Shown piece after piece: positions 1-7,749 of a DNA stretch of 64,000 nucleotides. Within the stretch, counting starts at the first letter, position 1. Each line of letters begins with the position of its first letter. Source of the DNA: CAYNLK01 sp964398055 (GTDB lineage: Bacteria; Chloroflexota; Anaerolineae; 4572-78; J111); assembly GCA_964398055.1 (NCBI GenBank), contig CAYNLK010000011.1, positions 1-64,000 on the forward strand. The letters are read 5' to 3'. The translations under genes were made by a program, and so were the position numbers. The notes beneath the pieces were generated by a model. The model had not been told where the DNA came from, ran no database searches, and saw nothing but the letters and a program-made list of their open reading frames with translations.

Positions 1-518
1 AAAAATCCACCTTATTTTTCTCGATTCGTGGTCTTGACAATGGGGTCAGGTTTAGGGGAGGTTTAGTACTCAACGTGTCAACAGGGATTATTTCACCGGC
101 ATATCTAACATTATCATTGACAAACACAACCCCGGCCCCTCGACGGCAAACGCGATATAACTCGGTAAATACAAAAGTTAGTTCGGTAAAGTACTGATCA
201 ATCATCGTTAAAATACCCCGATTATTCACCTCATCCCGCTTATGTCGAGTGATCAAGGCGCTGTTTATCTCGGCAAGTGCTCTGTTCTCCTGGGCAACAG
301 CCAAAATTTGTTGAAAGCGTTGATGCTGCCCTATTGACCGATAGTGTATCTCCAACTCACTTTCTTTCGGTTTATTTTCTACCGTGCAAGAAAGTTGGCT
401 CTGACGCAAATTAAAAATCTCCTCATCTACTCCCAAATACGCCAACTCCAAAGCATAAGTGCGGGTGTAATCATACCTGTTAGCATAGGGCGGAGACGTA
501 ATGACCGCAGAAAATTCG
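1..518 (-). pseudogene. DNA methyltransferase fragment (interrupted by IS110)
   Basis: The minus strand is open from about 518 to the window edge and reads like an amino-methyltransferase. It contains the catalytic motif AVITSPPYANRYDYTRTY near 460-505, followed by YALELAYLG, then a region ending FVNDNVRYAGEIIPVD. Such enzymes methylate exocyclic amino groups of adenine or cytosine. The N-terminal part expected before the SPPY motif is missing, because the IS110 element begins only about 15 bases beyond it. After IIPVD (near position 80) the sequence no longer resembles the family, so the C-terminus may also be replaced. A GGGGTCAGG word lies near both ends (about 41 and 523), which could mark element ends. 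I read this as a remnant; the rest of the gene lies outside the window or is lost. Confidence 0.65.
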
Positions 519-519
519 T

Positions 520-2112
520 TTTGGGGTCAGGGTCATGGGCCGGGCCGCCAGGGGCCGGGGTGGGGGTGGCGCTGAGGCTGGCGGCGATATTGGCGGTAGG
601 CCAGCCAGTAGGCCCGCCAGCGGGCGAAATCGTCGGGGGGGGTGTCGTGGTGGTAGGGGCGGTTTTCCCGCAGGAGGCAGAAACAGAGGCGGTGGAGCTT
701 GTGGGCGGTGTGGATAGCGGCGCCCCACAAACCCAGACCGCGCTGTTCGGCGGCGATGAAATGTTGGCCGAAGGTGGGATGGTGACCGGCGACGAGCTGG
801 CCCATCCAGGTCAAGAAGTGGCGGTGGAAGGGATCGCCGCGGCGGGAGAGGTGAAAGGTCCTGGTGGGGTTGCTGTCGCCGGACTGCTTGCGGATGGGAT
901 CGAAGCCGACATAAGCCCAGACCTGATCGGCCCAGTCGAAGTGGGGCGGGGCGCCGACCAGGTCGAGGTAATAAGCGGCCCAGGTGGGGGTCAGGCCGGG
1001 GATGGTCAGCAGGTGGCGGGCCGGGGTGTGAGCGACCAGGCTGGCCAACTGCTGCTCGGCCCAGGTCTGGCGGTCGAGCCAGTGTTGTTCGTCGGCCAGG
1101 AGGTGGGACAGGCCGAGACAATAGACCTCGACCACGGCTGGGGGATTGAGCAAGGCCCGTCTTGGGCAGTCAAGGATCCGCTGGGCGGTCTTGGGGCCGC
1201 AGGGCAGGCCGTGGAGGTGGAAGAGGGCGATGATCGCGGCCGGATCTAACTGGCGGAGGTGGTAAGGATTGGGACAATGTTCGAGCAGACAGCGGAGGGT
1301 CTGGCGTTGGCGGGGTTTGGAGGTGACCAGGGGCTGGGGCAGAGGCAGGCCGGGATGGGCTTGCTTGAAACGATTGAGGTTGACGACGGCGCCGGGCCAG
1401 ATGCGGTCGAATTGGCGCAACAATTCGATGCGGGCGGCTTTGAGTTGAGCGGCGGCGTGGCGGGCGAAAAAGACGGCCTGGCGGAGCAGGGCGACGTGAG
1501 GGTCGGGCCGGGTGGCCGGGTGGCCCTGGCCTTGTTGGAGCAGACTGGCCATGGCGATCAGGTCGAGGGGGTCGCTTTTGTGGGGGCGGAGGTTGAGTTT
1601 TTCCCGTTCCAGCTTGACCTGATAGGGATTGAGCAAGCGATAGAGCAGGCGGGGCTCGGCCAGGGCCGGGGCGAAATCGGTCAGCAGGGCCCGGGTCCAG
1701 GTTTCGTGATAGACGCCGGTCGGCTCGTGACCGAGGATGACCAGGTCGAACTGACCGCCGCTGAGGGCCGAGTGGAGCTGCCGGTGGAAGTAGTCATAGC
1801 CGGCCTGGTCGGTGGGCAAGGGGGCAGGCGGGTGAAGCGGGCGACCGGCGGCGGTGTCGGCCCGGAAGTAGTGGACATTTTTGGCAATGTCCAGGGGCAG
1901 ATACAGGATGCGCTCGGCCGGATACCGGGCCACCAGGGCGGCGAACTCCTGGCGGCGGCGTTCATTGAGTTTGAGCGTTTTCTCTTTCTGCCAATGGCGA
2001 AAGCGCTGCCGTTTTTGTTGACGTTTAGACATGATGCACCTCCCTTGTGATGATGTAAGGTTTGAACAGAGGCTCGATTATCCCCTGTCTGACCCGAAGG
2101 GTCAATCATGTC
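520..2112 (-). mobile_element. IS110-family insertion sequence (approximate limits)
   Basis: The limits are inferred from where recognisable neighbours stop: methyltransferase coding ends near 518 and the in-frame ISKra4 remnant begins near 2115. IS110 elements usually lack long terminal inverted repeats and often make no target duplication, so exact ends cannot be read here. Only about 12 bases follow the transposase stop and about 80 precede its start. A small palindrome (TGACCCGAAGGGTCA, 2090-2104) lies at the 5' side of the transposase gene. Confidence 0.6.
533..2032 (-). CDS. IS110-family transposase
   Basis: This 499-residue protein has the two-domain architecture of IS110 recombinases. 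The N-terminal RuvC-like DEDD part shows LPLDIAKNVHYF, then ILGHEPTGVYHE, then RPHKSDPLDLIAMA, which supply the D, E, D, D residues. The C-terminal Transposase_20 part shows LLTIPGLTPTWAAYYL, then IRKQSGDSN with the likely nucleophilic serine, then RRGDPFHRHF. The frame is unbroken, so the gene may be active. The N-terminus is basic (MSKRQQKRQRFRHWQKEK), longer than in many relatives. It sits between remnants of two other genes, so it probably inserted into already damaged DNA. IS110 recombinases are guided by a bridge RNA; I could not identify one in the short flanks. Confidence 0.93.
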   Translation of the reverse strand: MSKRQQKRQRFRHWQKEKTLKLNERRRQEFAALVARYPAERILYLPLDIAKNVHYFRADTAAGRPLHPPAPLPTDQAGYDYFHRQLHSALSGGQFDLVILGHEPTGVYHETWTRALLTDFAPALAEPRLLYRLLNPYQVKLEREKLNLRPHKSDPLDLIAMASLLQQGQGHPATRPDPHVALLRQAVFFARHAAAQLKAARIELLRQFDRIWPGAVVNLNRFKQAHPGLPLPQPLVTSKPRQRQTLRCLLEHCPNPYHLRQLDPAAIIALFHLHGLPCGPKTAQRILDCPRRALLNPPAVVEVYCLGLSHLLADEQHWLDRQTWAEQQLASLVAHTPARHLLTIPGLTPTWAAYYLDLVGAPPHFDWADQVWAYVGFDPIRKQSGDSNPTRTFHLSRRGDPFHRHFLTWMGQLVAGHHPTFGQHFIAAEQRGLGLWGAAIHTAHKLHRLCFCLLRENRPYHHDTPPDDFARWRAYWLAYRQYRRQPQRHPHPGPWRPGP

Positions 2113-2114
2113 TA

Positions 2115-2907
2115 TAATGGGGGGATAAGGCCAGGAATGGGAAAGCCGCGACCATTGTGACGATGTATACCCTCAAGAAGGGTCACGATGGTCAGTTGGA
2201 GGGGCCGATCAACAAGAAGGTGTATGCCTCCTATGCTCCCCAACGCCACGCTGTGGCGATTGCCCGGCGCGAAGCAGACAAGGGTGGCTTCACGCCGGGC
2301 AGTGGCCACCTCGTCCAGATCGTCACCGATGGGGATAACGACCTGCAACGCTACATTGAGGAACTCTTCCCGGAGGCGATTCCCCCGATTGACGTGTAAC
2401 ACGTCACCGAGTATCTCTGGCAGGCCGGTGAGTGCCTCTACGCCGAAGGCAGTGCTGAACTGGTGGCCTGGGTGAACGCCCAAAAGGAGGTTCTGTATGA
2501 CGGGCGAGCCGCAGACATCGTGGCCGAAATGGACCGTCGCCTGGCTCAACTCGACCCGACCATAACCAGCGCCCACCAACGCCTGCAGAAAGCACGCGAC
2601 TACATCGCCAAACGAGTGAACAAGATGACGGCAACTGCGCCAGCAAGACCTGGAACTCTCGTCCGGAGCCGTGGAGGGAGCGGTGAACTACGTCATCGCC
2701 AAACGCTTCGACGACGGCGGGATGCGCTGAATCAAAGAACGAGCCGAAGCCTTGCTGCAACTCCGCTGCATCGAGGTGAACGACGACTGGAATGCGTTTA
2801 TCGAATTCGTTCATCACCAGACGATGGAACTCGCCCAACACCAACGTACCAACCTTTCCCTGAAGTGCTCCCAACCGGCCCCACTCCCAACCTACGGACT
2901 CGTGTGA
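2115..2907 (+). pseudogene. Decayed ISKra4-family transposase
   Basis: Three frame segments join into the C-terminal two thirds of an ISKra4-type transposase. The frame is open from about 2115 (KAATIVTMYTLKKG) to a TAA at 2397-2399, which replaces the expected Tyr of the D-x-YH motif (PIDV-stop-HVTEYLW). It continues to about 2628, where a one-base insertion shifts the frame. After the shift the family motif SSGAVEGAVNYVIAKRFDD reads clearly, followed by a TGA at 2728-2730 in place of the usual Trp (GGMR-stop-IKERAEALLQLR) and the true end at 2905-2907. The N-terminus is absent, cut off at the IS110 boundary. Two stops, one frameshift and the 5' loss make it inactive. Confidence 0.8.
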
Positions 2908-3021
2908 GGTCGGTAAATGAGAGCAACTGCACCCAAAAGTATTGCGGCTAGTACAACTTTAGGCAATTCGAACAAAGGACCTGTGTCCAGTACACGCAGT
3001 TATCCTAAATCTACAAAAAAT

Positions 3022-3071
3022 GTAAAATGTAAAACGTAGTATAAGGCCATCGGCGGCGCTTTACATTTTAC
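3022..3071. terminator. AT-rich inverted repeat between the IS remnant and the GH99-like gene
   Basis: Arms GTAAAATGTAAA (3022-3033) and TTTACATTTTAC (3060-3071) are perfect complements with a 26-base loop. They lie just downstream of the GH99-like gene (minus strand), so the structure may end that transcript. It may instead be one of the word-like repeats seen in other gaps of this window. The rest of 2908-3124 shows no gene. Confidence 0.4.
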
Positions 3072-3124
3072 GTTTTATGCATTTAACATTTTAGCAGTTA
3101 TTTTTACTAAATAGTACCCAAGAA

Positions 3125-5260
3125 TCAGGGGGTTTTTCTTTTACGCTGGCGGCTGAACTGGTACCATAAGATGGCGGCTACCACAATCACACTCAGGACT
3201 CCCCAGGGCAAGTTCCGCCACTCGAAACCGCGCCGTTCAGAGGCCAGTTCGGTAACGGCTGGGTCGGGTGTGCCCCGGTTGGTCATCAGCGCGGCCGAGG
3301 TGGCCTGGTAAACTGAGGTCGCGGTTGGGGCAAAGGTGGCCGGGAATTCGATGGGGGTGACGGTTGGCGGCAGCGGGGTGGCCGTAGGGGTATCGGTTGG
3401 ACCAGGGGTAGGGGTAGGAGTACCCAGGCCAAAAATCGGCACGGCGTTTCTATCGCCCTGGAAGCGCACAAACTCGGCCGCCACCCAGGCCAAGCCAGCC
3501 GGTCCATCGGCAAATTCGATCTGCCACCACTCGCCATCTGGACTCACAGCCAGCACATCGGCGGTTTCACCGGGATACAGCCCACCAACCAGGGTCCCGT
3601 CCAACGATGGTTCCGCCCGGACATTGACCGGGTCGGTGGCTTCTACACTGCCGGCAATGATCGGTTCGGGCGTGGGGGTGGCGGTTGGCGTGGGGGTCGG
3701 CGCGCCCGGCTCCAGGGGTACAACCACCACCGGCACCGCAGCCCTATCGCCGACCAGTTCGACCACAGCGTTAGCCACCCAGGCCAGTCCATCGACGCCG
3801 GCCTCGTATTCAATCTGCCACCAGTCGCCGGTTTCGCTCTGACCGACCACTACTGCGGTGTCACCGGCCTCTAATTGACCTAGCAGGTCAAAATCAGGAG
3901 CGGGGCCACTGCGCACATTGGCCTGGCCAGCCGGAACCACTACCGTGACGACAGCTTCGACTGGTTGGTCGCTATCCGGCGGAGCCGGCCCGGCTACTAC
4001 GGGTACGGCAGTCGCATCACCCACAAACTGCACCACCTCCGCCGCCACCCAGCCGCGGCCCTCTGGCCCGGCTTCAAACTCGATCTGCCACCAGCTACGC
4101 CCCTCGTTTTGGCCAATCACCCCGGCAAAAGCACCCTCCCCCAGAGCACCGACTCGCTCAAAGCCGGTACCAGGACCACGGCGCACATTAGTCAACCCCG
4201 TTGTCCTGACATAAGGTTCTTCCGGCGGCGGAGCCGGCGTTTCTTCGGCCTGGGGTGGGGTTTGAAAAGCGGCTTGAATGGGGGCGGGCGCTGCCGGCGC
4301 CGCGCCGCGCAGCCCCGTAACCAACTCTCGAGTCAGCTCCAGATATTGGTTGCCGTAGGTTAGGCTGGGTTCCAGGTGAGTACCTTCCGGCCATTCGTTG
4401 AAGCTGGTGATGATGATCATATCCGGCCGGCTGGCAACCGCGCCTTGCCAGGTTTGGCGGTAGTAGCCGCCGTTACGACGGGGCACAGCAAAGGTGTTGG
4501 CCCGCGGCTGGCGGGTATCGTCGTAACCAGGCATGGCCGTAGCCACCCAGAGCCGCTCCACCTGGTTGTCGGCGGCATAGCTGCGCACCTGGTTGCCCCA
4601 TTTGGCCAATTGATCCACCGGCGAGTTGGCCCAGGCGATGCTGTAGAGATGATGACCGTCAAAAACTGACTGGTAGGCCAGGTCGGTGCCCTCGGCAATC
4701 CAGAGGGTGACCCGGCCAGGATCAACCTGGTTGCGAATAGCAGCCCATTCCTCGACCGAAAAACGTTGCTGCCGCCAGAAGAAGATGACCGGCCGGCCCT
4801 GATAGCGCAGGTAGGCCGGGTGCCGGGTATGGGTGGCCAGGAGGGTGGTGAGAGCATCAGTCACTGCGGCGGCGTCGGCAAAAAAGGGGCCGGTGGTCTC
4901 AACATCGATGGCCGCTTTGAAATTGGTGGCCGCGGCTACATCCAACAGAGTCCGGAAATTGGTTTCGGTCTGATTATTGCTCTCCTGGGGACCATACCAG
5001 GATTGAACAAAGGCGTCGATGCCGGCGTTCTGGGCCTGGGCTACATGCCGCTCGATGGTGGCCCGGTCGGCTGAATTGTAGGGTTCAACCGGCGAGTCAA
5101 CCGACTGACCCGCGACCCAACTATTCTGGTCGAACCAGGCATAGTAAAAAGCCAGCACCGGCGGACCAGCCTGAGCAGAAGCGAACTCAGGCCCTGCTTT
5201 CAGGCCAAGCAGCACAGCAACGGCAAAGAGTAGACGCATAACTTGGTAGGTTGATTTCAT
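3125..5260 (-). CDS. Secreted GH99-like glycoside hydrolase with three SH3 repeats and C-terminal anchor
   Basis: I chose the ATG at 5260 (MKSTYQVMRLLFAVAVLL) because it gives a clean signal peptide; an ATG nine codons upstream (5287) is also possible. Residues about 35-330 form a GH99/GH71-like TIM barrel (PVLAFYYAWFD at the start, FNEWPEGTHLEP near the end; the two Glu of EWPE match the catalytic region of GH99 endo-alpha-mannosidases). Three bacterial SH3 domains follow, each with NVR.GP or NVRAEP and a WWQIE motif. Next come Thr-Pro linkers (TPTPTATPTPEP and similar), one transmembrane segment (VLSVIVVAAILWY) and a basic tail (RQRKRKTP). This predicts an outer-surface, membrane-anchored enzyme acting on mannose-type glycans. 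The actual substrate is unknown. Confidence 0.8.
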   Translation of the reverse strand: MKSTYQVMRLLFAVAVLLGLKAGPEFASAQAGPPVLAFYYAWFDQNSWVAGQSVDSPVEPYNSADRATIERHVAQAQNAGIDAFVQSWYGPQESNNQTETNFRTLLDVAAATNFKAAIDVETTGPFFADAAAVTDALTTLLATHTRHPAYLRYQGRPVIFFWRQQRFSVEEWAAIRNQVDPGRVTLWIAEGTDLAYQSVFDGHHLYSIAWANSPVDQLAKWGNQVRSYAADNQVERLWVATAMPGYDDTRQPRANTFAVPRRNGGYYRQTWQGAVASRPDMIIITSFNEWPEGTHLEPSLTYGNQYLELTRELVTGLRGAAPAAPAPIQAAFQTPPQAEETPAPPPEEPYVRTTGLTNVRRGPGTGFERVGALGEGAFAGVIGQNEGRSWWQIEFEAGPEGRGWVAAEVVQFVGDATAVPVVAGPAPPDSDQPVEAVVTVVVPAGQANVRSGPAPDFDLLGQLEAGDTAVVVGQSETGDWWQIEYEAGVDGLAWVANAVVELVGDRAAVPVVVVPLEPGAPTPTPTATPTPEPIIAGSVEATDPVNVRAEPSLDGTLVGGLYPGETADVLAVSPDGEWWQIEFADGPAGLAWVAAEFVRFQGDRNAVPIFGLGTPTPTPGPTDTPTATPLPPTVTPIEFPATFAPTATSVYQATSAALMTNRGTPDPAVTELASERRGFEWRNLPWGVLSVIVVAAILWYQFSRQRKRKTP

Positions 5261-5370
5261 AACCGACTCATATCCATAGTAATCCATAGTAGAGATTCAA
5301 GCGTGCAAGTATAACATACAACCAGTTAATCGCCAAGCAGTAATCGAACTGGAGTAAAATTGTTTTTGAT

Positions 5371-5399
5371 TTGTCAAGCCTTTTGAACAATAGTATAAT
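5371..5399 (+). promoter_or_regulatory. Sigma-70-type promoter for the 5463-7500 operon
   Basis: TTGTCA (5371-5376), a 17-base spacer and a perfect TATAAT (5394-5399) lie 64 bases before the TTG start at 5463. The region 5288-5462 is AT-rich and divergent; I see no equally good promoter for the minus-strand gene. Confidence 0.65.
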
Positions 5400-5462
5400 T
5401 TAGCGGAATCAAAAAATGCCATAAGAGATCTAATCCCCAAAAAACTAGAGGTATTCCCCACT

Positions 5463-7061
5463 TTGACACAGCGTAAGACACAAACTGCTGCCTATTGGCA
5501 AGATCAATTTACGGTTGGCCCGGAAGATACAGAATTCATCTACAACCATATATTAGAGACAAACAAGCTATATTCGCTCGATGAGCTGGCCATTGCCCTG
5601 GTAAGACGACGCTGCGAAGCCGAAGAGTTAGCCGCCCGGAGTGAACTACAGCGGGGCAAGCTTTACCAACCCCAAGACAATTATGCCGTCGATGATCAGA
5701 TTGTGTTTGCCAGGTTGAATTTTGCCCTGGGTCAGGTCAAGTCGACGCGCCCGGGTCGCCATCCAGAGTACGGTACTTTTACCGTACTGGAGGTGGCTTT
5801 AGAAAATTCCCCGGAGCCGCGCGAATTTGTGGCTAACTTTGCTCACCCCGAGGTCCTGAATGTGGGCGACGCCCAGAGCCTGGCTAATCTGCAGGGACTG
5901 GTGCCGCCGGAGGAGCTCTTTGAAAAATATCAAGCCTGGATTCGGGCCAAAGTCAGGGCTGCGCTCGAGACGAGCGCCGATTTTGTAGAGTTCCACGATC
6001 AATATTTCCTACGTGATCTGCTGGTAGAGTTTCATGAAGGGTTGTTCAACATTGCCGATGCCGCCATTGACATCAACCAGGGACCGCTGGCTATTGACGC
6101 CCTGATCGAACAGATGGGCCTGGCAAAAGGGAGTGAGATCACCGACGTGCTGCGCTTCTCAGTTAGTTACCGCCTGGCCAATGACGATCGTTTTGATGAT
6201 GTTGGCCCCACCGGCCAGGTGCTCTGGTACCTGAAGCGCCTGGAGCCGCCCGAGGCCCATCAAATGCCGCCTCGCCTGAAAATCAGTGAACTACCCGATT
6301 ATGACGCCAGTGAGTTTGAGGATGAATTGCGGGCTATCCTGGCCGACATCGACGACGAGTACAGTTTTCCTGAAGATATCCCGACCACTCCTTCGACCGC
6401 TAAAGGGGTAACCATAGTACTCAATTATCCCCATTGGCGGGCCGGCACCCTGCCGCTGACGCCCAAAACCCAACCTCTCTTTCCAACCAGTCACTACAAT
6501 CCGGTCCGCTTTGAATTTATCGATGGCCACACCGGCAACAGCTTTGCCGGCTGGTCGGTGCTGAACGCCAAATACGTCTTTGGGTTAGATAAATGGTACC
6601 AGAAGAATAAATTGCCGGTCGGGGCCTATCTCCAATTGAAACGGACCGATGACCCCATGCGGATCATCATCGACTACCAGCCGACGCGCGCCCAACGCGA
6701 TTGGGTTCGAGTGGCTACCGTGGTCAATCACCAGCTTGCCTTCCGGATGAATACGCAGGCCATTAACTGTAAATATGACGAACTGATGATCATTGGCGAC
6801 TCCAACCCAACCCAAACCGACCGCCTCTGGCAAAATGCCGAGGAAAAAGATGTGCCGTTGTACGAGTTGCTCATCCAGGTATTCCCGGAGCTGTCGAAGC
6901 TGAATCCGCAGAGCACCGTCCATGTGAAAACGCTCTACAGCGCCGTCAACGTGGTGCGGCGCTTTGCTCCCGGCTCGGTTATTCAGGAACTGGGGTTGCA
7001 CGCCTGTTTTGTCCCGATGAATCACGGCTATTACACTTTCGATCCCAGTTTACAGGATTGA
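5463..7061 (+). CDS. Conserved hypothetical protein, 532 residues
   Basis: I do not recognise a named family. It starts with TTG at 5463, with AGAGG about ten bases upstream and a strong promoter in front. There is no signal peptide and no membrane segment, so it should be cytoplasmic. Residues 30-60 contain a helix-rich LYSLDELAIALVRRRCEAEE stretch that could be a small DNA-binding-like helical unit. The middle (about 285-320) is acidic (EFEDELRAILADIDDEYSF). The C-terminal part (about 340-530) is beta-rich and contains GWSVLNAKYVFGLDKWY, LPVGAYLQLKRTDDP and CKYDELMIIG. It is followed after 10 bases by a second unknown gene, and the two very likely form an operon. Function cannot be assigned. 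Confidence 0.85.
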   Translation: MTQRKTQTAAYWQDQFTVGPEDTEFIYNHILETNKLYSLDELAIALVRRRCEAEELAARSELQRGKLYQPQDNYAVDDQIVFARLNFALGQVKSTRPGRHPEYGTFTVLEVALENSPEPREFVANFAHPEVLNVGDAQSLANLQGLVPPEELFEKYQAWIRAKVRAALETSADFVEFHDQYFLRDLLVEFHEGLFNIADAAIDINQGPLAIDALIEQMGLAKGSEITDVLRFSVSYRLANDDRFDDVGPTGQVLWYLKRLEPPEAHQMPPRLKISELPDYDASEFEDELRAILADIDDEYSFPEDIPTTPSTAKGVTIVLNYPHWRAGTLPLTPKTQPLFPTSHYNPVRFEFIDGHTGNSFAGWSVLNAKYVFGLDKWYQKNKLPVGAYLQLKRTDDPMRIIIDYQPTRAQRDWVRVATVVNHQLAFRMNTQAINCKYDELMIIGDSNPTQTDRLWQNAEEKDVPLYELLIQVFPELSKLNPQSTVHVKTLYSAVNVVRRFAPGSVIQELGLHACFVPMNHGYYTFDPSLQD

Positions 7062-7071
7062 GCGGATTACT

Positions 7072-7500
7072 ATGGCCAAATATGTAAAACCTACCGTTGA
7101 CACCAAATTTCACATCGACTTTGGCTGGTGGCAGAAAAAAGGGCCGGCACTCAAAGTTGATTTGGAGGCCCACCTCTGTTCCGAAGCCCGCAGCGAGTAC
7201 GCCGGCTTGGCCGAAACCGAACAGACCTTTGATTGGATCGACCCGGAAACCGGTGAAGTTTTTCAAATAGACCTGCTCTGGCATTTGATCCGAACCCACT
7301 GCAGCCAGCAGCCGGATTTCATCAACGATCATATGCCGCTCACCACGGCGATCTTTTGCACCTTTATCGCCAATAACAACACCCCGCTGACGCCGGTAGA
7401 AATCTACCATCAACTGCAGAAGAAAACTCCAGAGGTGATCTTAAAAACCATCGGCGGGCATGTGGTCTACAAAGGCATTCGCCCGGTTGCCCTGGAATAA
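7072..7500 (+). CDS. Conserved hypothetical protein, 142 residues
   Basis: This small soluble protein (MAKYVKPTVDTKFHIDFGWW start) is not recognised. It contains FDWIDPETGEVFQIDLLWHL and a helical C-terminal half with TPVEIYHQLQKKTPEVILKT, which looks like a small winged-helix-like unit. It lies 10 bases after the 532-residue protein and before a strong hairpin terminator, so the two genes are probably co-transcribed and act together. Confidence 0.8.
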   Translation: MAKYVKPTVDTKFHIDFGWWQKKGPALKVDLEAHLCSEARSEYAGLAETEQTFDWIDPETGEVFQIDLLWHLIRTHCSQQPDFINDHMPLTTAIFCTFIANNNTPLTPVEIYHQLQKKTPEVILKTIGGHVVYKGIRPVALE

Positions 7501-7540
7501 CCACTACCCTGGCCAACCCGGCTCAGGCCATTTACCAGTG

Positions 7541-7579
7541 ATAAAGTGACCGGCACTTCCAAGGTGCCGGTCACTTTAT
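7541..7579 (+). terminator. Hairpin of the GTGACCGGCAC family, probable terminator
   Basis: Arms ATAAAGTGACCGGCAC and GTGCCGGTCACTTTAT are perfect 16-base complements with a 7-base loop, placed 40 bases after the stop at 7500. The same core recurs at 51119-51203 and 55637-55667, and as half-sites at 31642 and 37991. Confidence 0.7.
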
Positions 7580-7635
7580 TCTCGACCCACTAGCGGAATT
7601 TGGGCGATAAGGTTAAAATATGTCCAACTTTTGGT

Positions 7636-7716
7636 ACCGGAGTCGTCACGAACCTGGGGGCTGACCGCCGAAAGACATTTTTTGGCGGTCAGCCCCCAGG
7701 GGACTTCGGCTCCGGT
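7636..7716. repeat. Long hairpin upstream of the LysM/M23 gene
   Basis: The inner stem CCTGGGGGCTGACCGCC (7653-7669) pairs perfectly with 7684-7700 around a 14-base loop. Outer arms ACCGGAGTCG and CGGCTCCGGT extend the structure with one mismatch. It lies in the leader region just before the ATG at 7750. It could be a leader regulator, a second terminator or a small palindromic mobile repeat. Confidence 0.6.
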
Positions 7717-7749
7717 CTGGCGTCGGTGGTCTATTTGCTGGGGAGAGAG

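Noticed and set aside
344..2050. Long plus-strand open frames (344-1249 and 1259-2050) antisense to the IS110 transposase
   Set aside because: They mirror the GC-rich transposase codons, have Gly/Val/Glu-rich low-information translations, and lie opposite a clear family member.
2728..2730. Selenocysteine reading of the TGA in the ISKra4 remnant
   Set aside because: The gene also has a TAA, a frameshift and a missing N-terminus, and the expected residue is Trp, so it is decay.
7600..7749. TTG start at 7600 for the LysM/M23 protein
   Set aside because: It would place 50 residues encoded by a hairpin before the signal peptide; ATG 7750 is better placed.
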